This document shows, one piece after another, positions 54,273 through 63,600 of a stretch of 64,000 nt of DNA. The notes under the pieces were generated by a model. The model worked only from the letters and a program-made list of their open reading frames with translations, ran no database searches and was not told where the DNA came from. Both the position numbers and the translations under genes were made by a program. The stretch comes from Pseudomonadota bacterium (GTDB lineage Bacteria > Bdellovibrionota_C > UBA2361 > SZUA-149 > DAOLCO01). The DNA lies in assembly GCA_027487795.1 (NCBI GenBank), contig JAIYCX010000028.1:44028-108027 (forward strand), in the 5' to 3' direction. Each line of letters begins with the position of its first letter. Within the stretch, counting starts at the first letter, position 1.

Positions 54273-55271
54273 ATGGGACGGGTAGAAGATGTTGGATCGG
54301 ACGAACAGGAAGTTGTTGATGAATTTCTGGACAAATGGGAGATCGACGATGGTCAGGAATTTTCGCCAGATCAAGTTCCAATTATCCTGGATATCATCTT
54401 GGATTCGCTAGTTGAAGGGAACGAAGTCGAGGCTGCTGCAACCTTTGATGAAACTATCTTGGATATGCCCCCAGAAAGAGCGATCGATCTTTTGTTAGCT
54501 TTAGAGGAGCAACACGGGGTAAACCCCTTGTGTTTAGCAGCGTTTCTTTTTCAATCTCAAGACGTGATAAAGCTTTTGCCTGAAATGTTAAGAAGGCAAC
54601 CATCTACAAAGTGGCGAGTCTTATATGCTAAATTTCTTGAGTCTTGCGAAGATGCTAAGTTTGATCAATCAATTGCCAATTTTTTTGAAAACCCCGATAC
54701 GCACGAGTTGAAGAGTTTACTAGAGTCAGTTCGCAGCAAAGAAGTTGCTCCAGAAAACCCAGTTGTGCTGTTATACAATTGGAATGAATATTGGATTCGG
54801 CGAGTACGTTGGTATTTGAATCGGAAACAAAAGGACTTTAAGCGCGCTTTTGATGAGCTTGAAAACGCCATTAAAGGGGCTTGCTTATTTAAATCTTTGC
54901 AGGATTTACGGGAAGGTGACTATCGCAGAGTTCTTCGCATATCCGATGGGTCTGCGCGAGTCCTCACAGATGAGTTATTTTTGGCGATGCAAGAAGGGAA
55001 GTTAGTAAAGGAAGTTAGTGATCCTAAAGAGAATTTCAATCTTTCCTACGAAGAGCGGAAGATCAAAGACCCTACAACGGGTAGATGGGTTAACCTTCCG
55101 GGCCTTCACCTTATCGAGCTTGCTTTTCTAAATTCCATAGGTCAGTCGAAGCGCTACCACCCCTCAGCGCGTCGGTTAATCGCAATCGCAAGCTATTTCT
55201 CGGCGTTAAAGAATGGAAAAAGGCAGAAGCAAAGGAAACTTAAGCCGACTCCAAAGTCCAAGCGATCCTAG
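54273..55271 (+). CDS. self-contained orphan gene, 332 residues
   Basis: 332 residues, soluble, acidic N-terminal third (DEQEVVDEFLDKWEIDDGQE), helical middle and a lysine-rich tail (KNGKRQKQRKLKPTPKSKRS), so possibly nucleic-acid binding at its end. I recognise no family. It has a consensus promoter, a strong ribosome binding site and a terminator of its own. GC is far above the surrounding host genes, so this is an acquired single-gene unit. Flanked upstream by a hairpin and 74-bp repeat copy 2. Phage, plasmid or cassette origin is possible. Confidence 0.75.
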   Translation: MGRVEDVGSDEQEVVDEFLDKWEIDDGQEFSPDQVPIILDIILDSLVEGNEVEAAATFDETILDMPPERAIDLLLALEEQHGVNPLCLAAFLFQSQDVIKLLPEMLRRQPSTKWRVLYAKFLESCEDAKFDQSIANFFENPDTHELKSLLESVRSKEVAPENPVVLLYNWNEYWIRRVRWYLNRKQKDFKRAFDELENAIKGACLFKSLQDLREGDYRRVLRISDGSARVLTDELFLAMQEGKLVKEVSDPKENFNLSYEERKIKDPTTGRWVNLPGLHLIELAFLNSIGQSKRYHPSARRLIAIASYFSALKNGKRQKQRKLKPTPKSKRS

Positions 55272-55298
55272 TACCCAGGTTTTGATGTAAGGTAACTT

Positions 55299-55334
55299 GA
55301 AAGGCCCCGTAGAAATTATGGAGCCTTTCTTTTT
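55299..55334 (+). terminator. rho-independent terminator after the orphan gene
   Basis: Stem GAAAGGC (55299-55305) with GCCTTTC (55323-55329), 17-base loop, followed by a T-rich run. It lies 28 bp after the stop of the 54273 gene and separates it from the convergent waaA operon. Confidence 0.85.
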
Positions 55335-55348
55335 CTGTCCTTATTACC

Positions 55349-56566
55349 CTACAAATACCCCTTAACAACCTCAAACACCCTATCAGTCGTACCCCTTAAA
55401 GCCAGCATTGCACCATCAGAATTCTTGCTAATATTTTGGAGATTTTTTTTATTATCTATAAAATAAAGTATTTGAGTCGCCAACTCAGCAGAAGTTGAAA
55501 CTTGAATAAGAGCACCAAGTGAATTTATTATATTAAATGCTTCTTTTTGCGAATGTATTTCAGGACCAATTATAAGTGGCTTTGCAAAAAGTAATGGCTC
55601 TGCAATATTATGTCCGCCAACTTTAGAAAAAGTTCCGCCTACAAAGCAAATGTCTGCTAACTTATAGAACAATAAAAGCTCACCTAAAGTATTTGCTAGG
55701 ATTAGTTTTGTGTTCTTATTAATTACACCAACTTCTCTAATATCTGTAAGCTTACTTGCTAATATTTTAGAGCCATTTATTTCTAGATCTTTTAATTTAT
55801 TAAAAAATAAATCAAAACGCTCGGGATGTCTTGGAACTATGAATATTTTAGGATTAATTTCTTGTTTTCGTGAAAATATTTCTTTAAGTGCAGATAAAAT
55901 TAAATCTTCCTCTTCTTCTCTAATACTACCAAATGTTATTACAAAATCATTCTCATTTAATAATAACTTTTTTTGTAATTCATATTTTGCCTCATCAAGA
56001 GCAGTAGCCTGCTGATCAAACTTTGTAGATCCTGCAATAGATACCCTATCAGCTCTAGCTCCTAAGAATATAAATCTATCCTTATCTAATTCAGACTGCG
56101 TAAGAATATAATCAATTTTCTTTAAAACTCTTGCAAAATAAAATTTAAAAAATTTATACCTTGGATAAGAGCGATCAGAAATTCTTCCATTCACTAAAAC
56201 AATTGGTATTCCAAATTTCTTTGCTTCCGAGATCATACTAGGCCAGATCTCTGTTTCGTTAATTATAAGTAACTTCGGCTTTTTTTCCTTGATAAAACTG
56301 CGAACCAAAAAAGAAATATCAAGCGGAGCTTTATTGACATCAGCACTTGGAAAAAGTCTAGAAGCCTCTGCCTTACCAGTATCTGAGGTTGTAGTTATAA
56401 CAAGCTTGGTTTCACATTCTAAAAGTTTAAATACTAAAGGAGAAATCCCCTTAACTTCTCCTACAGAAGCTGCATGAACCCAAACTGGCGCCTGAGCCGC
56501 CCGCACTGCTGAGCTACTCTTTAAACTGGATTGCATAAAGTCTAGAGTACTCTCCTCCCATATCAT
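55349..56566 (-). CDS. waaA: Kdo transferase WaaA (KdtA)
   Basis: 405 residues. It adds Kdo from CMP-Kdo to the lipid A precursor. WVHAASVGEVKG (catalytic Glu37), ITTTSDTGKAEASRLFP, NETEIWPSMI, VNGRISDRSYPRYK and the CMP-binding GGTFSKVGGHNIAEPL are present. The usual membrane anchor of about 30 residues before WVHA is replaced by a short hydrophilic start, so the real start may differ or membrane attachment is lost. The frame overlaps msbA by 53 bp. Last gene of the lipid A operon. Confidence 0.95.
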   Translation of the reverse strand: MIWEESTLDFMQSSLKSSSAVRAAQAPVWVHAASVGEVKGISPLVFKLLECETKLVITTTSDTGKAEASRLFPSADVNKAPLDISFLVRSFIKEKKPKLLIINETEIWPSMISEAKKFGIPIVLVNGRISDRSYPRYKFFKFYFARVLKKIDYILTQSELDKDRFIFLGARADRVSIAGSTKFDQQATALDEAKYELQKKLLLNENDFVITFGSIREEEEDLILSALKEIFSRKQEINPKIFIVPRHPERFDLFFNKLKDLEINGSKILASKLTDIREVGVINKNTKLILANTLGELLLFYKLADICFVGGTFSKVGGHNIAEPLLFAKPLIIGPEIHSQKEAFNIINSLGALIQVSTSAELATQILYFIDNKKNLQNISKNSDGAMLALRGTTDRVFEVVKGYL

Positions 56567-58268
56567 TTCCTAGAAGAAGATCATCATGAGTGCCAAATTC
56601 TATTTTTCTACCCTCTTTCATAACAAGGATTTTATTGGCATTCTTAATAGTGGATAATCTGTGAGCTATCACTATAACAGTCCTACCAACCATTAATTCA
56701 TCTATAGCTTTTTGTACCTGCTCTTCGGAATCATTATCAAGACTAGCAGTAGCCTCATCAAGTATTAAGATAGGGGCATCTTTTAATAAAGCTCTTGCTA
56801 TTGCAAGCCTTGCCCTTTGACCACCAGATAACTTCATCCCCTGCTCACCGACTTGAGTATCAAATCCTTGGGGTAGATTAACTATAAAATCATAAGCATA
56901 AGCCTTTTTCGCAGCCTCTTCTATTTGCTCCCTTGTAGCTCCTTCTTTCCCATATGAAATATTATTATAAACTGTATCATCAAATAAAATAATATGCTGA
57001 CTTACTAAAGACATCTGACTTCGAAGAGACTCTAAAGTGTATTGCCTTATATCGATATCATTAATAAATATTCCACCGGAACTAACATCGTAAAATCTAG
57101 GTAACAGGTTAGCGATAGTTGTTTTACCAGAACCTGACATACCAACTATTGCGATAGTTTGACCTGAGGTAATAGAAAAATCTAAGTCACTTACTGCATT
57201 TCTATTAGCGGTTTCTAAAACATCTTGTTTGTATGCAAAACTAACATTTCGGTAATCAATACTTTTAATATTCGCATCTAATATTTTACTTCCCTGATCT
57301 TTAATCTCTTCCGGAGCATCTATAACTTCAAAGATACGCTCTGCAGCTGACAATCCAGTTTGAATAGAAGTTGTAACACGACTAAGTTTCTTAAATGGCT
57401 CATAGAGCAAAAAGACAGAAGTAATAAAAGCAATAAAATCACCTTGAGTTCGTACTCCCTTTATTACACTAAGTGCTCCATAAACCATTACAGCAGCCAC
57501 TGCTAAAGTTGCTAATACTTCATTAGTTGGAGAGGAAAGTGCACCGTATTTTTCGGCTTTTAAAAGTACTGAAGTAAACTTTTCATTTTCTTTTGCAAAC
57601 CTGTCTTTTTCAAAGTTCTCCCTTCCAAAAATTCTAACTACCTTAGCACCAGAGATAACCTGTCCAAGTAATCCTGTTATATCTCCAAATTGCTCTTGAC
57701 CAGATCTACTAAGTTTTTTAACTCTTTTACCAAATTTTATTACAGGTAATATACAAAGCGGAAAGCCCACAAATGCCATTAAAGCCATAAAAGGATCTAA
57801 GTAAACTGCTACTGTAAGTAATGCAATAATACGAACAGTATCTCTTAAAAGTGACGCTCCTGCTTCAGTAAGTGCAGTACGAACTAACAAGGCATCATTA
57901 GTAACTCTGGAAATTAATCCACCACTTCCAGACTCTTCAATAAAGGGAATTGGAGCTGTAACAAACTTAGAAAATAACTGATTTCTAATATCCCGCACTA
58001 TGGAATGACCAACTTTAGCCGACATATATTTTTCTAAGAAACCGAAAAGTCCCCTTACTATAGAAAACACCACCAAACATCCGACAACCCACCAAAGCAC
58101 ATGAGGATCTTTATTTCCAAACACATCATCTAGAACTTTCTTTAAGAGAAATGGAATAAAACCATCGGTTGCTCCAAAAATAGACATGGAAAAAAGTGCA
58201 ATAAAAAATAAACCCATATAAGGTTTAAGATAAGTAAGGAGTCTTTTATAAGTTTTCATGCTAGACAT
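56514..58268 (-). CDS. msbA: lipid A flippase MsbA (ABC exporter)
   Basis: 584 residues, half-size ABC exporter: six membrane helices (residues about 1-320) and an ATPase with Walker A GMSGSGKTT, signature LSGGQRARLAIARAL and Walker B PILILDEATASLD, ending HRLSTIKNANKI. Flips lipid A-core across the inner membrane. Placement between lpxB and waaA supports MsbA over other exporters. The waaA start lies within its last 53 bp. Confidence 0.95.
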   Translation of the reverse strand: MSSMKTYKRLLTYLKPYMGLFFIALFSMSIFGATDGFIPFLLKKVLDDVFGNKDPHVLWWVVGCLVVFSIVRGLFGFLEKYMSAKVGHSIVRDIRNQLFSKFVTAPIPFIEESGSGGLISRVTNDALLVRTALTEAGASLLRDTVRIIALLTVAVYLDPFMALMAFVGFPLCILPVIKFGKRVKKLSRSGQEQFGDITGLLGQVISGAKVVRIFGRENFEKDRFAKENEKFTSVLLKAEKYGALSSPTNEVLATLAVAAVMVYGALSVIKGVRTQGDFIAFITSVFLLYEPFKKLSRVTTSIQTGLSAAERIFEVIDAPEEIKDQGSKILDANIKSIDYRNVSFAYKQDVLETANRNAVSDLDFSITSGQTIAIVGMSGSGKTTIANLLPRFYDVSSGGIFINDIDIRQYTLESLRSQMSLVSQHIILFDDTVYNNISYGKEGATREQIEEAAKKAYAYDFIVNLPQGFDTQVGEQGMKLSGGQRARLAIARALLKDAPILILDEATASLDNDSEEQVQKAIDELMVGRTVIVIAHRLSTIKNANKILVMKEGRKIEFGTHDDLLLGNDMGGEYSRLYAIQFKE

Positions 58269-58287
58269 ATTTAAAGCATTAGCCGTA

Positions 58288-59436
58288 TTATAACATTTGT
58301 AAGATAATTTTTGCGACTTCCTTATCTACGGATAAAAGCCCGTCACCTGATAACTTTTGTTTTACTTTCTTTAATGACTGAATAGTCTCTTCTCTTAAAC
58401 TAGTATCATTTAATAAATTTAAAACATGAGCAGAAACACTTTCTGGATCAAACTTATCTTGAATAAATTCTTTTACTATTTCCTTCTCACTAATTAAATT
58501 GGGCATTCCGACATATTTTACGCCCGTGATCAAACGTTTACCTATTGCATAAGTAATTTTAGAAACCTTGTAAACTATACAAAATGGGGTCTCCGAAAGA
58601 GCCGCCTCTACTGTAGCAGTACCTGAAGCAACTACTGAAACATCAACTGCTTTTAAAACTTCTCTTGCTTGACCATCTAATAAAATTAAATCTTTTACAT
58701 CTTCTTGATTTAATTCGCTCAATACTTCCCTAACAAAAGTAGTTACAGAGGGAGCAATTGGAATTACAAATTTTATATTAGGGTTCTTAGAAGAAATAAT
58801 TTTCTTTGTAGCGATTAAATTTGGTAGAATTTCTCTAACTTCAGATTTTCTACTTCCAGGGAGTAGAGCGACTAAAGGTATACTTTCATCTATACCGAAA
58901 TCCTGTCTTATTTCTAACTTAGTTTTCCTAATTTCTTCACGACTCAGAAAAGGATGCCCTACGTATTTGGCTTTTACATTATTTTCAATGTAGAACTTCT
59001 CTTCAAAAGGAAAAATTGGAAGAACTATATCAACATATTTTTTAATATGTTTTATTCGACCACTTCTCCATGCCCAAAGCTGAGGACTGATGAAATAGAT
59101 TACGTTAATACCTCTTTTTTTAAGCTTCTTAGCCATCCGCAAATTAAAATCTGGGAAGTCTACTAAGATAGCAACTTTTGGTTTTCTTTGATCTACTTGT
59201 TCAAGCAATACCTTAGAGGCCTTAAATAATTTTCTTACGTGTCCTAGAACTTCAGTTAGTCCCATTACACTGCCTTCATGACTAGAATCTATAACTAGAT
59301 CCATGCCGGCAGCTTGTAAATTATTTGCACCCATTCCAAAAACTTTAATTTCTGGATTAAGACTTTTTAGTTCTTTTACTATTAGGGCGGTGTGCTCGTC
59401 CCCAGATAATTCACCACTACTAATAAAAATACTCAT
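58288..59436 (-). CDS. lpxB: lipid-A-disaccharide synthase LpxB
   Basis: 382 residues, usual LpxB length. It joins UDP-diacylglucosamine and lipid X. Conserved: SSGELSGDEHTALIV near the start, VDFPDFNLRMAKKLKKRG, FISPQLWAWRSGRIKHIKKY, VLPIFPFEEKFY, LLPGSRKSEVREILP and SGTATVEAALSETPFCIVYK. Its start shares one base with the preceding Gfo/Idh stop, so translation is coupled. 19 bp precede msbA. Confidence 0.96.
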   Translation of the reverse strand: MSIFISSGELSGDEHTALIVKELKSLNPEIKVFGMGANNLQAAGMDLVIDSSHEGSVMGLTEVLGHVRKLFKASKVLLEQVDQRKPKVAILVDFPDFNLRMAKKLKKRGINVIYFISPQLWAWRSGRIKHIKKYVDIVLPIFPFEEKFYIENNVKAKYVGHPFLSREEIRKTKLEIRQDFGIDESIPLVALLPGSRKSEVREILPNLIATKKIISSKNPNIKFVIPIAPSVTTFVREVLSELNQEDVKDLILLDGQAREVLKAVDVSVVASGTATVEAALSETPFCIVYKVSKITYAIGKRLITGVKYVGMPNLISEKEIVKEFIQDKFDPESVSAHVLNLLNDTSLREETIQSLKKVKQKLSGDGLLSVDKEVAKIILQML

Positions 59437-60437
59437 TAAAGTACTGGTCCTGATATCTCTGATAAGCGACTTGTAGACTTCAGTATTGAATCTTTCACTT
59501 GCTGCACTATTTTTAATGCCCTTAGACCATCCTCTCCTGAAACTTGCGGAGCACTTCTATCCCTCACGGCATCAGTAAATGCTTTTAACTGATCAAATAA
59601 AGCATCACGTATATCTATTTTTTCTTCTACTAAATTTACATTTGGAAATCCGAGTAGATTCTTTCCTACTCCCTTTTCCGCCATCTTTAATTTCTTCTTC
59701 TCTAAATCTAGTGAAAGATATCTATCTGGTTGAAAAACTCGAAATGATCTTTCAGACTGAAATGCTGCTCGGCTAGTGCTTATATTTGCAATAGCCCCTG
59801 AAGCAAATTCTAATCTAGCTTGCGCTATATCTATAGAGTCCGTTAATATTGGAATACCTACTGCTTCAACTTTTACAATTTCTTCTTTAGTTAGATTAAG
59901 AACTAAATCTATGTCATGGATCATAAGATCAAGAATAACATCCACATCCGCCCCTCTTCCTCTAAACGGAGTAATTCTTCTAACTTCAAAGAACCAAGGC
60001 TTTGTTAGAAAGTCCCTCATTCTTGTAAATGCAGGATTAAATCTTTCTAAATGGCCCACTTGAAGAATTCTTTCATACTTTGCTGCAATAGCTATCAACT
60101 CTGAAGCTTCCTCGATAGTAGTCGTCATTGGTTTTTCAACAAGAACGTCGATACCATTTTCTAATAGATACTTTGTTATCTCATAGTGAGTTTTAGTATC
60201 GGAAGATACGCTAGCGCAGACGACTCCCATTTCTGGCAAATCTTTATAACTATTCGCCACTTTAGTTTTTAGTTTCTTAGCTACTTTTGTGGCCTTTTCA
60301 GAATCAGCGTCACAAACAGCGATTAATTGAACTCCATCTAAAGAAGAGTATTTTTCTGCGTGAAAAGTCCCCAAATAGCCCGTGCCAACCACCGCAGCTC
60401 CTAAGGTGTTTAATTTTGTTTTTTGTAATAAATTCAT
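59436..60437 (-). CDS. Gfo/Idh/MocA family oxidoreductase in the lipid A operon
   Basis: 333 residues. N-terminal Rossmann fold AVVGTGYLGTFHAEKYSSL, EKPMTTTIEEASELI (catalytic Lys of the EKP motif), then DLMIHDIDLVLNLT. Family members oxidise or reduce sugars with NAD(P). A homologue often precedes lpxB in Gram-negatives and may make a modified UDP-sugar for lipid A (as GnnA does for the 3-amino lipid A branch), but an aminotransferase partner is not in view. First gene of the Gfo/Idh-lpxB-msbA-waaA operon. Confidence 0.9.
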   Translation of the reverse strand: MNLLQKTKLNTLGAAVVGTGYLGTFHAEKYSSLDGVQLIAVCDADSEKATKVAKKLKTKVANSYKDLPEMGVVCASVSSDTKTHYEITKYLLENGIDVLVEKPMTTTIEEASELIAIAAKYERILQVGHLERFNPAFTRMRDFLTKPWFFEVRRITPFRGRGADVDVILDLMIHDIDLVLNLTKEEIVKVEAVGIPILTDSIDIAQARLEFASGAIANISTSRAAFQSERSFRVFQPDRYLSLDLEKKKLKMAEKGVGKNLLGFPNVNLVEEKIDIRDALFDQLKAFTDAVRDRSAPQVSGEDGLRALKIVQQVKDSILKSTSRLSEISGPVL

Positions 60438-60601
60438 AGGGTAACGAATATCAGATATTGGAAGAGTAACGAAATTCTTTTATAGTATTCAACAATATTA
60501 GTCTTAATACATAACACTATATGTAATTAGACTAAATAAGCACTAGTGTATTTTTTTTAACTAGCCGAAGCTTAAGTAAGAACTATTTTAATAGCGAAAA
60601 A

Positions 60602-63600
60602 ATGATAAAGCTAATAGGCATTAACAAGGCGAATCTCCTTCCTACTCACGTAGAAAAACTTCAAGCTTATATTATAGCGAATACCGAATCGGAGGACCCT
60701 TCTAAAAATAACGACAAACTAGAACTAGCCAACGCTCTATTTAGAAGAGCTTCTTCTTCTTTCTTAAAAGACCTAAGACTTCAGGATCAAGCAAATATAG
60801 TTCAAGATATTGAAACATTCATTCTAGATCTATCAAAAGAAAAAATCTCATTAGAAAATCTTCTAGAGTTTAAGACAAAAAGACTTAACGAAGAAGAACC
60901 GCTTTACTCGATTACTATCGCGATCAAAGATCGATCATTTATTATCGATACTGTAAATCAAAGTTTAAATTACTTCGATCTAGAACCCGAATGTTACCTG
61001 CATCCAGTATTAGAAATAAATTCTAAAAATGTCATTTCGCTATCTTACATTGAAGTCAGGCTAAAAGAACTAGACGATATAAATGTAGTCGAAAACGAAC
61101 TTAAAAAAAGACTGGAATGTCTAATAGAAATAACTGATTCATTTTCAGAAATGTCAGAAATGATTTCAAGCATTTCTAATTTTCATGATAATAACGAAAC
61201 TGCTGAGCTTTTAAACTGGCTTCAAGATGGTTCATTTATCTTCATGGGGACTAATTTAAAATCTAATAATTCTGAAAAATCATTCGGTTTATTCAATCAA
61301 ACTTCGTATAAGAAGCTAATTGAAAGATCCTTAAATCAGGATTTTTCATATTCCATTTCTCACTTAAAAAGCCCTGTGCATCGTTATGAATTTTTAAATC
61401 TTATTCAAATAAGAACGTCAGATGATAAAGAACTATCTATTATTGGAATACTAAGCACACAGGGAGAATCCAGTCCAGCACTTAGCGTCCCAATAATAAA
61501 AAACAAACTTCTGGAGATAATAAATCAAGAAGGACTTATTACTAATTCACATGACTATAAAGAGTCTATAAATCTATTTGATTGCCTACCTAAGACAACA
61601 TTATTTTCTATTTCACAAGAATCCCTAAGAAATCTGCTACAAGTTGCTGCATACTCTCAGGCGCATGATAGAAGTAAAGTTGAACTAGTAGATACAGAAA
61701 ATCCTTCTTTAAAAGTAATTACCACATTCCTGTCAAAGGAGAGTTTTTCTAAGCTATTACTTGAAGAAATTACGGAGCTTATTAAAGCTTCATTTATTCC
61801 TGCGTTAAGTACAATAGAAGCGCGGAGCAAAGTAGGAGATTATGAATTAGTACCAGCTAGTATCTTTTTCTTCCAGGCAGCGGATTCTAAACAAATAAAA
61901 TCTCTTGAAAACCTAGAAAAAGAAATCAACTTAATCAGTACTAGTTGGGAAGAAAGACTTCATCATAGCATAAAAGAAACATTTGAAGATGATAGCGTAC
62001 AAAGACTTTTCTCATTTTACTCAAAAGCTTTTAACAAATCCTACCAAGTAGATCATACCCCAGAAGAAGGGGCTCGTGATATTTTAATGCTTGAAAAATT
62101 ATCTTCAGAGTTCCCGATAGATATATCGATTGAAGATATAGAACTATATCGCGAAAAACTCTGCTATCGAATCAGAATATACAAGCTAGGAGAGCCTCTA
62201 ATCTTAAGTGACATATTACCTTTCATTGAAAATGTAGGTTTTCAAATCATTAGCGAAAAAGTTTCAATAATCAGTGTTCAAAACTCAGTATGGTCAGAAA
62301 TTTATGACCTTACCGTCACTCCTAAAATGCTACACAAAATAGAGTCGCTAGAAGTTAAAGCTAATTTAGTGCACGCTATTAGAAATCTCCTAGGTAAACA
62401 AATAACAAATGATCAGTTAAATTATCTACTACTTAGTCCAGGTATCAGAGAAGAGGAAATAAGTATATTCAGAGGATTAATAAGATATATAGTTCAAATC
62501 AAAACAGGAACTAGCGAAGGACTTATAGAAGCTTTGATAAGCAACCCTATAACAACATCCTCACTACTAGAATTATTTAAAACCAAATTTGATCCCCAAA
62601 ATACAGTAAACACAAAAACTGACGAATTAGGCATTGCAAGCGAGGAGAGAAAGCAAAAAGTAGAAAATCTAAGACTTGATATAATGACATCTTTAAGAAA
62701 GGTGCAAAATGTTGCACATGATAGATCATTAAGATCAATTCTAAATGTCATAAATTCTGTACTAAGAACTAACTTCTATAATCAACAATCAGAAGGCATA
62801 ATCTCTTTCAAAATAGATTGCTCAAAAATAGTTAATATTCCAACACCCATTCCTTATAGAGAGATTTTTGTCAGCGGAGTAGACTTCCAAGGGACCCATC
62901 TAAGAGGTGGTAAGGTTGCTAGAGGTGGATTACGATGGAGTTCCAGAAAAGATGATTTTAGAACTGAAGTTCTAGGATTAATGAAAACTCAAATGATTAA
63001 AAATGCTGTAATTGTGCCAGTAGGCGCAAAAGGCGGATTTATTCTTCACGACGAGCCTACTGAAAGAAAAGAGCTCTTAGAGGCCGTTAAAAATAATTAT
63101 AAAAATTTCATACGTGCCTTACTACAAGTAACAGATAATAGAATCGGAACTGATGTTATTCACCCTACAAATTGTATTTGTTACGATGAAAAAGATCCTT
63201 ACTTTGTAGTTGCGGCAGATCGTGGGACAGCAACTTTTAGTAACATTGCGAACTCTATTGCTGAGGATGAATTTAACTTTTGGCTCGGAGATGCTTTTGC
63301 ATCGGGAGGCAAATCTGGTTACGATCATAAAGAGTTAGGCATCACAGCTAAAGGAGCCTGGGAATGTGCAAAGAGACATTTTAAGGAATTAGGGATTGAT
63401 ATAATTAATCAAGATTTTAAAGTAATCGGCATAGGAGACATGTCAGGAGATGTTTTCGGAAATGGGCTAATACTTAGCAATAGAGCTAAGCTAATAGCTG
63501 CATTTGATCATAGGCATATTTTTATTGATCCAGATCCTGATCCTGCAATTAGCTTCGCTGAAAGAAAAAGATTATTTGAGTTAAGCAGTTCTTCTTGGGA

